Shown one piece after another: positions 9,211 through 18,734 of a DNA stretch of 64,000 nucleotides. The notes beneath the pieces are model-generated. The model was not told where the DNA came from and ran no database searches. It was given only the letters and a program-made list of their open reading frames with translations. Source of the DNA: UBA969 sp041694635 (GTDB lineage Bacteria > Planctomycetota > Planctomycetia > Gemmatales > Gemmataceae); contig JBDNHI010000143.1 in NCBI GenBank assembly GCA_041694635.1, positions 31,444 to 95,443 on the forward strand, given 5' to 3'. The translations under genes were made by a program, and so were the position numbers. The stretch's first letter is position 1, and each line of letters starts with the position of its first letter.

Positions 9211-10187
9211 TGATTTCAGAAGGGATGATTAATTTCATTCTTGATAAATTTAGTGTTTTAGCCCCTCGTACCTTTAATAAAATTAAAACTTTTGGATTAA
9301 GTAACTCTACTGCTTGGAAAGTATTTGTATCTGTTGAACTTGTTTATGTATTAAAAGCTTATGATTGTAATTCTTTAGAAAATTTACGCTTATCTCATCG
9401 CTTAATGTTTCATACCTTTAAAAACGGATTTCATTTTCTTCCAAAAGTTGTTCAATCCAACGAAAATGATTCGGTGGTTTTTTATGGGGGTTATTATTGG
9501 GAACTTACAACTTGGATTGAAGGATCTGTACCAATTGTTTCAACAGAAAATCTTATTCAATCAGTTGAAAATTTAAGTAAATTTCATTCTGCAATAGATT
9601 GTTCAAATGTCAATTTTGGCGACGTTCCTTCGTGGAAAATTCGGCTTAATGAGATTACTTGTAGTCGATTATCTTCTTTAATTGTTAAAAATCAAAAATC
9701 AAAAAATACACATATTTTAGAAAAAGCTTTTGAACTTCTAGCCTGGTGTTTAGAAGAGGTTCCTAAGATTTTACCCGATTCTTTGCCTCAATGTTTTATC
9801 CAGTATTGTTGGGGAGATGCTAGGCGTGAAAATGTTTTATTTCAGAATGATCACTTTGGTGGGTTTATAGATTTCTATTCTGCCAGGTTCGATTGTAAAG
9901 AAGTTGATGTGTCACGATTAATTTCAAGCTTTGCTTTAGATGACTATAAAATGTGGAAAGAAGGATTGGATGTATACCGAAATTTTCATGAAATCAATTA
10001 TGTTATTTGTAGGAAACTTGATGTTTTAGGAGCAATAGTGGCATTAAAACGCTGGATTTTGTGGTCTCAAGAAAGTGTTGAAGAAGATAAGGAAATTTTA
10101 AGGCTTCAAAGATTAGGCGAAGTTTTGCAAAGGGTACAAAAATGGAAAAAGAATGGATCTTTGAAATCCATTCTTTTTTTTGATTGA
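9210..10187 (+). CDS. APH-family (aminoglycoside phosphotransferase-like) kinase
   Basis: Soluble small-molecule kinase-like protein of about 325 residues. Near residues 200-235 it has CWGDARRENVLF followed about ten residues later by GGFIDFYSA. These match the Brenner motif (usually HGDxxxxN) and the metal-binding IDF/DxD segment of the APH fold, with His replaced by Trp. Substrate cannot be told: the family also includes choline, homoserine and sugar kinases. ATG 9210 overlaps the nuoN stop; ATG 9198 is an in-frame alternative four residues upstream. Co-transcription with nuo is likely from the overlap. The 3' end of the reading frame contains a terminator hairpin. Confidence 0.75.
   Translation: MISEGMINFILDKFSVLAPRTFNKIKTFGLSNSTAWKVFVSVELVYVLKAYDCNSLENLRLSHRLMFHTFKNGFHFLPKVVQSNENDSVVFYGGYYWELTTWIEGSVPIVSTENLIQSVENLSKFHSAIDCSNVNFGDVPSWKIRLNEITCSRLSSLIVKNQKSKNTHILEKAFELLAWCLEEVPKILPDSLPQCFIQYCWGDARRENVLFQNDHFGGFIDFYSARFDCKEVDVSRLISSFALDDYKMWKEGLDVYRNFHEINYVICRKLDVLGAIVALKRWILWSQESVEEDKEILRLQRLGEVLQRVQKWKKNGSLKSILFFD
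10146..10181. terminator. bidirectional rho-independent terminator
   Basis: A 13-bp perfect stem (10146-10158 with 10166-10178) and 7-base loop carries a T-run after the right arm and, read on the other strand, a T-run after the left arm. It lies inside the last codons of the APH-like gene and just beyond the rpsI stop, so it can serve both converging transcripts. Confidence 0.85.
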
Positions 10188-10195
10188 AATAAAGT

Positions 10196-10654
10196 TTAAC
10201 GCTTGGAGAATTGAAAACTCTTACGAGCACCTTTTCGGCCATATTTCTTTCGTTCCTTCATTCTTCCGTCACGAGTAAGGAATCCTGAATCACGAAGTTT
10301 TTTTGCCAAAGTAACAGGTGCACCAGTTTCATCAGTAGTGGCAGGTTCTTCAACTGGTACTATGCCAAACATAGTTTTAAGAGCTCGAGCAACCCCTTGA
10401 CAGATGGCGCCAGCTTGGCCTGAAATCCCACCACCCTTGGTAGTGATGATCGCGTCAATTCTTTTGACCATATCAGCAAGTATAATTGGACCAAGAACAA
10501 ATTGCCTATCTTTTTCTTCGGTAAGATACTCATTAAGTTCTTTTCCATTAATGGAAATTTTACCTGTACCTTCAAAAATTCTTACTCTTGCAACAGCAGT
10601 TTTTCTTCTACCAGTGCCCCAATAGGTTATTTTCTTAGACTTAGTTTCGGCCAC
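10196..10654 (-). CDS. rpsI: 30S ribosomal protein S9
   Basis: Small-subunit ribosomal protein whose C-terminal tail reaches the P-site tRNA. The start region YWGTGRRKTAVARVRI and the basic C terminus GARKSFQFSKR are diagnostic; the usual tail is KARKSPQFSKR, so P is replaced by F here. Translation starts at GTG 10654, with GGAG 8 bases upstream. At 152 residues it is slightly longer than common S9, with an insertion (EEPATTDETGAPV) in the C-terminal half. It lies 20 bases after rplM in the conserved L13-S9 order. Confidence 0.97.
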   Translation of the reverse strand: MAETKSKKITYWGTGRRKTAVARVRIFEGTGKISINGKELNEYLTEEKDRQFVLGPIILADMVKRIDAIITTKGGGISGQAGAICQGVARALKTMFGIVPVEEPATTDETGAPVTLAKKLRDSGFLTRDGRMKERKKYGRKGARKSFQFSKR

Positions 10655-10674
10655 AATATCATCTCCAGTAAAAA

Positions 10675-11106
10675 TTATACTTTAAATTCAACAGGTTGTT
10701 GGGCTTGATGTGGGTGTTCGGTACCCGCATAAATCTTAAGCTTAAGCAATTGCTTTCTACCCAATGGATTTTTCGGCATCATTCTTTTAACAGCTTCTCG
10801 AATGATACGGTCTGGATGGTCAGCAAGCCAATCTCTTGCGGAAGCGGATTTAAGACCACCGGGATAATGGGTATACCACCGATAAACTTTGGTATTAACT
10901 TTGTTACCAGTAAACCGCAATTTTGAAGCGTTTAACACGACTACAAATTCACCAGTATCGTGATGATGGGTAAATTCAGGTCTGTGCTTACCCCGCAAAA
11001 GATTAGCAATTTGCACGGCTAGTCTACCAACAACTTGATCAGTTCCATCAATAACAAGCCACCTTTTTTCAGGTTCTTGAGACGGCTTAGCCATATAACA
11101 TTTCAT
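10675..11106 (-). CDS. rplM: 50S ribosomal protein L13
   Basis: Large-subunit assembly protein, recognised by KRWLVIDGTDQVVGRLA near residues 13-30, the LLRGKHRPEFTHHHDTGEFVVVLNA segment and the AVKRMMPKNPLGR segment. The preferred start is ATG 11106, giving 143 residues, because GGAG lies 6-9 bases upstream and the N terminus MKCYMAKPS then matches the family. A TTG or ATG further upstream would only add an unlikely leader. First gene of the rplM-rpsI operon. Confidence 0.97.
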   Translation of the reverse strand: MKCYMAKPSQEPEKRWLVIDGTDQVVGRLAVQIANLLRGKHRPEFTHHHDTGEFVVVLNASKLRFTGNKVNTKVYRWYTHYPGGLKSASARDWLADHPDRIIREAVKRMMPKNPLGRKQLLKLKIYAGTEHPHQAQQPVEFKV

Positions 11107-11645
11107 ACAAATCTCCAAACTATAAAAAATCATTTTATTTTAAGCTAATAAAATGTCAATAAGCAATCAAATATTGTTTGATTTCTTTGATTACTTTAGT
11201 TCACCAGTATACCTTATCATTATCTTTTTATAATAATGTTGGATAAATAGCCATACATTTTGCATAATAATTCATTGTGGTGTAAAGACTTAAGAATTGT
11301 GAGTTTTTGGGATAGAAGTATCTGGAATTTTGAAGCGAAGTTAAAATTTTGGCCCAAAAAAGCCAAAATAAAGGTTAAAGATTTATAAGAAGAGGTGAAG
11401 CTTTAAGCGTTTTTGGCTGTTTACGGTAATTTGTAAGGGAATATTTTATGCTTCTAATTAAAATAGATTTTTTCCTTTTTTATTACTATAAACTTGCTTA
11501 ATACAAAGTTTTTGGCTGATTAAGTCTCGCAGTAATTCTTACCTTTATTAATTAAGTATTGTCTTCAAAAGTTCATTTCTATTTTGGATTAACCGTTAAA
11601 TTTATTGCGGTTACACTCACTTTTAATTTAATAACAAGGTGAAAA
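11107..11645. other. 539-bp divergent intergenic region between rplM and rny
   Basis: Very AT-rich non-coding stretch between rplM (left) and rny (right). Beside the rplM promoter it holds an 8-bp perfect hairpin with an 8-base loop (ATTTTGGC 11346-11353 with GCCAAAAT 11362-11369). It also holds a possible 17-codon frame at 11448-11501 preceded by AAGGGA, described under findings. The sequence TTTTTGGCTG occurs twice, at about 11410 and 11510. I see no tRNA or known structured RNA. Confidence 0.5.
11132..11159 (-). promoter_or_regulatory. predicted housekeeping promoter of rplM-rpsI
   Basis: On the minus strand TTGACA (11159-11154) is followed after 16 bases by TAAAAT (11137-11132), about 25 bases upstream of the rplM start codon. 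The -35 is a perfect consensus and the -10 a one-mismatch consensus. Based on pattern only. Confidence 0.6.
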
Positions 11646-13208
11646 ATGAATTCCGAACAGTTATTTTATATGCTTTTTGTTGGCGTCGCTTCGATTGTAA
11701 TTGGCTATTTGCTTGCAACCTTAATTGATCGTTTGCGAGGCAGTAGTACCCTTGCCAATAAAAACTCATTGTTAGCAAAAGCCAAATATGATGCAGATAT
11801 TATTATAAAAGATGCTGAAATTAAGGCAAAAGAAGAAAATATTCAAAGAAAAGAAGATCTTAATAAGGGGTTCGAAAAGATTCGGCTAGAATTAAGAGAA
11901 CAAGAAAAAAGATTAGAAAAGCGTGAAGATGGAATAGAAGAAAAATTGCGAGATATGCATAAACGAGAAAGGTTAACAGAAGTTTTACAAAATCAGTTGC
12001 AAGATCGAAAAAATGATGCTGATTTAAAAAATAAAAAACTTGGAGAAGTTGTTGAAAAACAAGAAAAAAGACTGCTCGATATGACTGGGATTTCCCGTGA
12101 TCAAGCAGAAAAAATGCTCCTCGAAAATCTCGAACGCTCCCTCAGCAAACAATTTGCAGATAAACTTAAAAAACACGACGAACTACTTAAAGATACTGCT
12201 AAAGAATCTGCTAGAAAAGTTCTTGCGATGGCTGTCCAACGATATGCCTCTCAACATTCGGTTGAAACCACTGTAAGCACTGTTGATATTCCAAATGACG
12301 ATATTAAAGGCAGAATTATTGGTAGAGAAGGAAGAAACATTAGAACCTTCCAAAATGTTACAGGAGTGGATTTAATCGTTGATGATACCCCAGGAGTTGT
12401 AGTTGTAAGCGCGTTTGATAGTGTCAGGCGTGAAATAGCTAGACTTTCCTTATTGAAATTAATTCAAGATGGAAGGATTCACCCTACCAAAATTGAGGAA
12501 GTGGTGAAGGAATCACAAGAAGAAATGGAAAAGCATATATTGGAAGTTGGCCGTGAAGCTCTCCACGAAGTAAATATTGGGCCCTTAAATGAAAAATTAA
12601 TTCAGTTATTAGGCCGCCTAAAGTTTCGTACTAGCTATAGCCAAAATGTTTTAAGACACAGCGTCGAAGTAGCTTTTCTTGCAGGAATGCTAGCAGATGA
12701 ATTGGGATTGGATGGAAGGCTAGCTAGAAAGTGCGGTTTGTTACACGATATTGGTAAAGCAGCTGACCACGAAATGGAAGGAGGCCATCCAAAAATTGGT
12801 GCCGAACTTTCTCGTAGGTATGGTGAAACTAATCCTGATGTTTTACATGCAATTGCAGGCCACCACGATGATATCACTGTGGATCATATTTACACGGTTT
12901 TGGTTGCCACTGCTGACGCAATTAGTGCAGCAAGGCCAGGAGCAAGAAGAGAAACCCTAGAGAAATATGTCAAGCGCCTTGAGGAACTAGAAGCAATTGC
13001 GTGTGGTTTTCCCGATGTTGAGCAGGCATTTGCAATACAAGCAGGTCGGGAACTTCGTGTAATTGCTAACGCTTCCAAAACAAGCGACGAGCAAGCCATT
13101 AAAACTTGCTACGATATCGCTCGGGCTATTGAAGAACAGATGAATTACCCCGGTGAAATTAAAGTTACAGTGATTCGAGAATTAAGAGTGGTGGAAATTG
13201 CAAAATAA
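11646..13208 (+). CDS. rny: Ribonuclease Y
   Basis: Membrane-anchored endoribonuclease that initiates mRNA decay in bacteria using this enzyme. Order of domains: a single transmembrane helix (residues 5-28), a highly charged coiled coil (about 40-200), a KH RNA-binding domain with the IIGREGRNIR loop (about 215-280), and an HD phosphohydrolase domain with HSVEVAFLAGML and LLHDIGKA (about 335-430). All HD metal ligands that I can see are intact. The 520-residue length is standard. AAGGTG precedes the ATG. The next gene, ymdB, overlaps the 3' end, the same order as in Bacillus subtilis. Confidence 0.97.
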   Translation: MNSEQLFYMLFVGVASIVIGYLLATLIDRLRGSSTLANKNSLLAKAKYDADIIIKDAEIKAKEENIQRKEDLNKGFEKIRLELREQEKRLEKREDGIEEKLRDMHKRERLTEVLQNQLQDRKNDADLKNKKLGEVVEKQEKRLLDMTGISRDQAEKMLLENLERSLSKQFADKLKKHDELLKDTAKESARKVLAMAVQRYASQHSVETTVSTVDIPNDDIKGRIIGREGRNIRTFQNVTGVDLIVDDTPGVVVVSAFDSVRREIARLSLLKLIQDGRIHPTKIEEVVKESQEEMEKHILEVGREALHEVNIGPLNEKLIQLLGRLKFRTSYSQNVLRHSVEVAFLAGMLADELGLDGRLARKCGLLHDIGKAADHEMEGGHPKIGAELSRRYGETNPDVLHAIAGHHDDITVDHIYTVLVATADAISAARPGARRETLEKYVKRLEELEAIACGFPDVEQAFAIQAGRELRVIANASKTSDEQAIKTCYDIARAIEEQMNYPGEIKVTVIRELRVVEIAK

Positions 13209-14064
13209 CATCTCTCAAGATGTAAGAGTTATGATGCTGGGGGATATTGTGGGTTCCCCCGGCGTTTCTATTTTGCAAAAATATCTTTTTTCAATTAAAA
13301 AAAACAACAATATTGATCTTGTAATTGCCAATGCAGAAAATGCTGCTGGAGGTTCTGGTATTACTCCTGCCATATTTAAAAAACTAAAATTAGCAGGCGT
13401 TGATCTTTTTACTCTTGGCGATCATATTTACAAACGACAAGAAATTATAAGTGTACTTATATCAGAAAATTGCATTTGCAAACCTGCTAATTATCCCCCT
13501 GCTTCCCCCGGTAATACCTTTGCTATTGCAACTACGACTAGCGGCGTAAAAGTCGCAGTTATTTCCTTACTAGGCCGTACATTTATGCGCCCCGTTGATT
13601 GCCCATTTAATGCCATCGAAAAACTTTTACCCGAAGTTAAACAGGTAGCAACAGTAGTAGTTGTAGACATTCACGCAGAAGCAACTGCCGACAAATATTT
13701 AATGGGACACTTTTTAAAAAACAAAGTTTCCGCTGTACTTGGTACACATACACATGTGCCTACAGCAGATGAACAAATTTTAGGTGATGGAACTGCTTTT
13801 ATTTGTGATCTTGGTATGACTGGGCCTTATGACAGCATTTTAGGGCGAGACATCAATGCGGTTACTGCCACCACCACAACTTTTGTTCCCAATCAATTCT
13901 CGGTAGCTTCTGACGATGTCCGAATTTCTGGTGTAATCTTAGAGATTAACAAAATTGATGGCAAAGCCCGTAGCATTACGCGTGTTCAATTTTGTGAAAA
14001 AAATCTTCAGCAAAAATTTCCCAACATTGAAACAAAAAGTATTCTTCTGCAGCCTTTATTATGA
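13198..14064 (+). CDS. ymdB: YmdB-family metallophosphoesterase
   Basis: Calcineurin-like dinuclear metal phosphodiesterase (TIGR00282 type); the B. subtilis homologue hydrolyses 2',3'-cyclic nucleotides and affects biofilm and motility. Visible motifs are GDIVGSPG, NAENAAGGSGI, TLGDHIY and GTHTHVPTADE, which supply the metal and catalytic residues. I prefer TTG 13198, overlapping rny by 11 bases. The next candidate, ATG 13231, would cut into the first beta strand, which in homologues begins a few residues before the GD motif. Overlap with rny on one side and with the dehydrogenase (ATGA) on the other indicates one operon. Confidence 0.93.
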   Translation: MQNNISQDVRVMMLGDIVGSPGVSILQKYLFSIKKNNNIDLVIANAENAAGGSGITPAIFKKLKLAGVDLFTLGDHIYKRQEIISVLISENCICKPANYPPASPGNTFAIATTTSGVKVAVISLLGRTFMRPVDCPFNAIEKLLPEVKQVATVVVVDIHAEATADKYLMGHFLKNKVSAVLGTHTHVPTADEQILGDGTAFICDLGMTGPYDSILGRDINAVTATTTTFVPNQFSVASDDVRISGVILEINKIDGKARSITRVQFCEKNLQQKFPNIETKSILLQPLL

Positions 14065-15371
14065 ATCCAAAAGAACAGAATCAGTTCATTGATCGACTCA
14101 CAAAAAAAAAATCTCGAGTGATGGTCATTGGACTTGGGTACACGGGACTTCCTTTGGTTGAGTGTATTGCAAATGCAGGGTTTAATGTTCTAGGTTTTGA
14201 TAAAAATAGTTTCAAAATCGCTTCCCTTATTCGTGGTGAAAGTTATCTTGAAACATTCTCTAGTTCTCGCCTTGCTAGCCTGTTGAAAACAGGTAGGTTC
14301 CTTCCAAAAGGAAACCTAGTCGATACCCAACCTTGCGATGTTTATTGGATTTGCGTACCTACCCCATTGTCAAATGGTGCTCCAACTTTAGACCTAATAT
14401 TTGATGCGGTAGCTTCAATTGCAAACCATACAAAAAAACCTTTTCTTGTTGTGGTTTCAAGCACATCTTTTCCAGGAACTTCTCGACTATTAAGTGAGAA
14501 ACTCCAAAACGATTGCGAACTTGTTTTAGGGGAAGACTTTTTCCTTGCTTGCAGTCCAGAAAGAGAAGATCCAGGCAATAAAAAATACAATACCCAAAAT
14601 TTACCACGAGTCTTCGGGGCTTCTGATCAAAACTCTTTAAAAATCTCTCGCATTTTTTTTAAACTTCTCTTCGATGAAATCTATGAAGCTTCCTCAATTG
14701 AAACTGCTGAAGCTTCAAAGTTGATGGAGAATGTTTATCGGGCAGTAAATATTGCCTTGGCAAATGAATGGAGCGAAATTTGTAAAGGGCTAAACCTGAA
14801 TGTCTGGGAAGTCGTTAATCTTGCATCAACAAAGCCTTTTGGCTTTCAAGCATTTTTCCCGGGTCCCGGGGTTGGAGGGCACTGTATCCCTGTAGACCCT
14901 TATTATTTAATCACTAAACTCAAAAGTACCGGTATCAATTCAGATCTAATAAATCTTGCCTGTGATTTAAATAAAAAAAGGCCCCTTAAAATCGTTGAAA
15001 AAATAATAGACCTTGTTCAAAAACACCACAATTCAATTCTAAATTTCAATATCTTATTGATCGGGATCGGTTATAAAAAAAATATGGCGGATATCAGAGA
15101 ATCACCCTCTCTGGAAATATTGCATAAACTTTCAGAACTTGGTTTTAATGCAAGATGGCACGACCCTCTGGTAGTTGATCAAATTCCTGAATTGTCTAAG
15201 TTAAAGGAATCGATTTTGACCAAATCTCTATTGAAACAACAAGGCTTATGTTTGGTTCTTGTGGATCACGATCAAGTAGATTGGGCTATGTTGGAAAACA
15301 ATGCTAATTTAATTATAGATACAGTAAATAGTCTTCACTTGCGAGAATCTAAACAGGTAATTCGTATTTGA
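14061..15371 (+). CDS. UDP-glucose/GDP-mannose dehydrogenase family enzyme (WbpA/WecC-like)
   Basis: NAD-dependent four-electron oxidation of a nucleotide sugar to its uronic acid, for surface polysaccharide. The Rossmann motif MVIGLGYTGLPLVE is at residues 20-33, and the catalytic cysteine lies in PGPGVGGHCIPVDPYYL near residue 270. The GGHCIPVDP form is typical of UDP-N-acetylglucosamine or UDP-N-acetylmannosamine 6-dehydrogenases rather than of Ugd, so an amino-sugar substrate is likely but not proven. The 436-residue length is normal. No glycosyltransferases are adjacent. The stop is only 4 bases from the stop of the converging gene. Confidence 0.9.
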   Translation: MNPKEQNQFIDRLTKKKSRVMVIGLGYTGLPLVECIANAGFNVLGFDKNSFKIASLIRGESYLETFSSSRLASLLKTGRFLPKGNLVDTQPCDVYWICVPTPLSNGAPTLDLIFDAVASIANHTKKPFLVVVSSTSFPGTSRLLSEKLQNDCELVLGEDFFLACSPEREDPGNKKYNTQNLPRVFGASDQNSLKISRIFFKLLFDEIYEASSIETAEASKLMENVYRAVNIALANEWSEICKGLNLNVWEVVNLASTKPFGFQAFFPGPGVGGHCIPVDPYYLITKLKSTGINSDLINLACDLNKKRPLKIVEKIIDLVQKHHNSILNFNILLIGIGYKKNMADIRESPSLEILHKLSELGFNARWHDPLVVDQIPELSKLKESILTKSLLKQQGLCLVLVDHDQVDWAMLENNANLIIDTVNSLHLRESKQVIRI

Positions 15372-15374
15372 AAC

Positions 15375-18300
15375 TTACGCAGAAAGCCTAGCTGATACAT
15401 AAGAATGAGCACTAAGACAAGATTTGACGAAGTCGTTGTAACTGGATTCCCAGCCTTCTCTGCTTTGTAGTAAATCAGATGTCTTAACTAGCCATTCATT
15501 CAAATCAGTTGAGATCTGCCCCGCTGCAACTTCTGTGATAAATTGAATATAGGATTCCAAAGCAAAATCTGTTGCTATTTTTAGTGAACTAGGATTTGCT
15601 TCATTATAAAACCAGCGCTTAGTTTCAGTAGCTAGATTAGCTAAATCTTTTTTAACAGAATAAGATGCTTGGGGTTCATTAGAAGTTATCCATAAAGGGC
15701 ATCCAGCACCAATTAGTTTTATTAATCCTGATTTGGTGAGAATAATAGAAGAAGGTTGAATGAGGCCATAAATCAGGCCAGCACCGTGGATGGAAGCTAG
15801 ACCCGAAAGGGATTGCCAGATTAGATGTAACCAGGCATCGTGATTAATAAAAATAGGCGCCCAATCAGATTGGCTAATGCCATAAGAAAATTCAATCAAA
15901 ACAGCGGGCCTCCCCTGAATTTCCAAAACCTCAAAGGTCGATGAAACATTTTCGTGGTTAATGTTTGAGGCTGAGATAAATTGCTGTCGGAACTCATCTG
16001 GATGACACGGGTCATTCATCTCGTTTTCGGAAAGATGCCTAAGAAGACATTCAGTTTTTCTGACAGGATCAAATACATGATAAATATTCTCTTTGCTTGT
16101 GGATGGATGTTTATCAATTACCCTAAAGCGGTCAATCATTAAGCCATTGATATTTCCAGCTTCGATAAGGGCCAATTGGTAAAAAGTAAGATATCCCCCA
16201 TTTAATAATGATTGCCTTAAAGACTTTCGAGTTTTTTTTGCTTCCGCCATTAAAGAAGAAAGTGTCTCTGCTTCAACAAGGTGTAAAGAAACAAGTTGTT
16301 CCCCTAATTTTTTGTCCGTTGGGTCAACGGAGTCAGTTTTTGTAACTATAAAATCTGCAGACTTTTTGTCTGAAGAGTGATCAAAATAACCTGAAAGCAA
16401 TTGACTAGAAGCATTCCCCGATAGGTCTTTTATTTTGGTACGATACCATTCTTTCATTTCATCGAGATGGCGATGAACTTCTATAGATTGTGCAAAAACT
16501 TCCCCTTCTTTTTCGCGCAGGTCTGATTCTTTTCGTAATAACTTATCTGATTGATGTTGTAAAATCTGTGATTGGGAGTGGAACTTAGCTTGCTTGCGTT
16601 GCAGTTCAGATTCTTCGTTATGAAGGGAAAGTTTGATATCTGCAAGTTTATGTTGCCAATCAATTAATTGTTGCCTAAATGATGCAACAGATAGCCGGTG
16701 TTCTTCGCGAGCATTGGTGATTTTACTTTCAATATTTTGAGAATGGTCTTCTTGGTTGCGAGATTCTCTAAGAAGAGATTCTAATTCTTCTCTTGCAGTT
16801 TTTGTGTAATCGTGAAATTCATGCAAATGTTCTTGGAGTAAGTCTCGTGCACCCAGTAATCTTGATAATGCATTTTCTGCTGATGCGATAAGTTCGGGAA
16901 TGTTATCGCTTAGTTTGGTGATTTCCATTTGTAAATCTTTGTTTTCGATAAACTTAATATTATTGTTTTTTAGAAAAAGGTTTTGGGTTTCTTCTAGTGC
17001 ATCTTTTTCTTCTTCTAACCTTTGAAGTGCCTGGAATATCTCGTTTTTAATGGCCTCATGTCCCCGATGTTCTGTTTCAATTCTGGATTTTTGAGCTTCA
17101 AGTTCTGCTGTATTATTTTGCAAAACTTGATTGTTTTGATCAAACTCATTGCGAGCCGAGGTAAGATGCTTTATAAGTTCGGCATGATCAGTTTCCATTT
17201 CTTCGTTTCTAGCTTGCAATGAAATGATCTGATTAGAAACTAGAGATTCTTTTTCATTTAATAATGCTTCTTTAACAGTAATTTCTTCAAGCCTTTTGCG
17301 CAAAATTTCCTGCATTTGAGCAAGATTCTTTTCTAACGGCCCTGATTGTTTTTCTTTGTATTCTTGAGTATTCTTGAAGTTTTCTATACTGATTTTTTCA
17401 GTTTCAATTGCTTGTAGCTTATCACGAAGTTCGATTTCAATTTGATTATAAGACGATTCTCGTACTAGAAGTGAAACTTCTTTTTGTTCGATTTGGGCTA
17501 AGAAAACATCTGCATATATTTTTTGATGTTCAAGTTCTTCTTTTTTCTGATTTAGATTAATAAGGGTAATTGCCAAATCAGTTTCTTTTTTAAGTAATTC
17601 ATTGTTTTTTGCTAGGATTGAATCTTCCATATTTTGAATCTGACTAAGGTGCTTTTCTAAATTAATTTCTTTTTCAATGCAACGAAGTTTGATTTTCTCG
17701 AGGTAAATTTTTAAATGAAAAACTTCTACCATCTGTTGGTCAACTTCAGCGATTTTTTTAAATGTTTCTTCTTGTCCAAGTTTTCTTGTTTGATTTTGCT
17801 CTTCATATATCAGGCGGTCTGCTTGAAGTTTGTGGTGAATTGCATCTATTTGTGTGGCTTGTTCCTCTAATTCTCTGCTTGTCTTTTCTAATTCTTCACC
17901 TTTGCGGTCAACTTCCTTAGCCCGTTCTTTTAAATTTTGAAACTTTCTATCTAACATATCTTGCATTCTTGCCAAAGTTGCTAAGTCTGAATCTCTTGAA
18001 GATTCATAGTTCGAAATGGAAACCCTTTCTTTTTCTAAAGAAGCTCTCTGTTCTGTAAGTTCATTTTTCAGAAGATCCAATTCTTCAGAGTCCCGTTTGT
18101 TTTTGTTACAAAGTAGTTCAACTTGTTGTTCGATTAAAACTTTTTCAGATTGAAGATTTAATTCTTTTGAAAGTAATTCTTGTTCACGATTACTTAAGAT
18201 TTGTTCTTTAACTTGGAGGTCAATGAATTTAGTTTTAAATGTTAGATGGCGCTTCTTTAACTTTCTTACTAACCAAGACAAATGTTTTTTACGGAGTCCT

Positions 18301-18734
18301 TTAGGTAGGACTGTTTTTTTCTTTTTCGTTACAGATGAAGAAATAAGGTTTTCATTGTGCAATAAATAAGTATTGGCTTTTTCGGTTTCTTGCAATTGTT
18401 CAAAGTTTAAAACAAATTCATATTTCCCGATATTTAACCTATCTCCAGTTCTTAGGATTGCTTCTCGAAAAGTGGACCCATTTAAAGTTAAACCAGAAAT
18501 TGGGGATAAAGAGCGAACTGTTAGATCATGAGTTTTAAAATTGGAAATTTGAAAAATTAAAGAAGGTAGGTCGGTTCCCGCTAGGCGGAGGTTGCAACCT
18601 GCTACGGTTCCAACTAAGAAAATGTTTTGAACGGGTAAGTTGAGTGTTGGCTTGTTTGTAGACGAAAAAGCTAAGGTCGCTTTGCAAGCAACGGTAGGAT
18701 TTTCAGAAATGAAAGTATTTTCATCTTCTTTCAT
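15375..18734 (-). CDS. FHA domain - long coiled coil - kinase-like (pseudokinase) protein
   Basis: 1119-residue protein with three parts. Residues about 30-118 resemble an FHA phosphopeptide-binding domain (LNIGKYEFVL at its end, GLTLNGSTF within). Residues about 135-820 are almost uninterrupted Glu/Lys/Gln-rich coiled coil. The last 280 or so residues begin with an LGEQLVSLHLVE-type helical module, then a fold recognisable as Ser/Thr kinase. The kinase part lacks the expected catalytic loop: GLIYGLIQPSSIIL stands where HRDLKPxN should be, and LIKLIGAG where DFG should be, so it is probably a pseudokinase. No signal peptide or membrane helix is seen. It may act as a scaffold reading phosphorylated partners. 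Function unknown. Confidence 0.75.
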   Translation of the reverse strand: MKEDENTFISENPTVACKATLAFSSTNKPTLNLPVQNIFLVGTVAGCNLRLAGTDLPSLIFQISNFKTHDLTVRSLSPISGLTLNGSTFREAILRTGDRLNIGKYEFVLNFEQLQETEKANTYLLHNENLISSSVTKKKKTVLPKGLRKKHLSWLVRKLKKRHLTFKTKFIDLQVKEQILSNREQELLSKELNLQSEKVLIEQQVELLCNKNKRDSEELDLLKNELTEQRASLEKERVSISNYESSRDSDLATLARMQDMLDRKFQNLKERAKEVDRKGEELEKTSRELEEQATQIDAIHHKLQADRLIYEEQNQTRKLGQEETFKKIAEVDQQMVEVFHLKIYLEKIKLRCIEKEINLEKHLSQIQNMEDSILAKNNELLKKETDLAITLINLNQKKEELEHQKIYADVFLAQIEQKEVSLLVRESSYNQIEIELRDKLQAIETEKISIENFKNTQEYKEKQSGPLEKNLAQMQEILRKRLEEITVKEALLNEKESLVSNQIISLQARNEEMETDHAELIKHLTSARNEFDQNNQVLQNNTAELEAQKSRIETEHRGHEAIKNEIFQALQRLEEEKDALEETQNLFLKNNNIKFIENKDLQMEITKLSDNIPELIASAENALSRLLGARDLLQEHLHEFHDYTKTAREELESLLRESRNQEDHSQNIESKITNAREEHRLSVASFRQQLIDWQHKLADIKLSLHNEESELQRKQAKFHSQSQILQHQSDKLLRKESDLREKEGEVFAQSIEVHRHLDEMKEWYRTKIKDLSGNASSQLLSGYFDHSSDKKSADFIVTKTDSVDPTDKKLGEQLVSLHLVEAETLSSLMAEAKKTRKSLRQSLLNGGYLTFYQLALIEAGNINGLMIDRFRVIDKHPSTSKENIYHVFDPVRKTECLLRHLSENEMNDPCHPDEFRQQFISASNINHENVSSTFEVLEIQGRPAVLIEFSYGISQSDWAPIFINHDAWLHLIWQSLSGLASIHGAGLIYGLIQPSSIILTKSGLIKLIGAGCPLWITSNEPQASYSVKKDLANLATETKRWFYNEANPSSLKIATDFALESYIQFITEVAAGQISTDLNEWLVKTSDLLQSREGWESSYNDFVKSCLSAHSYVSARLSA

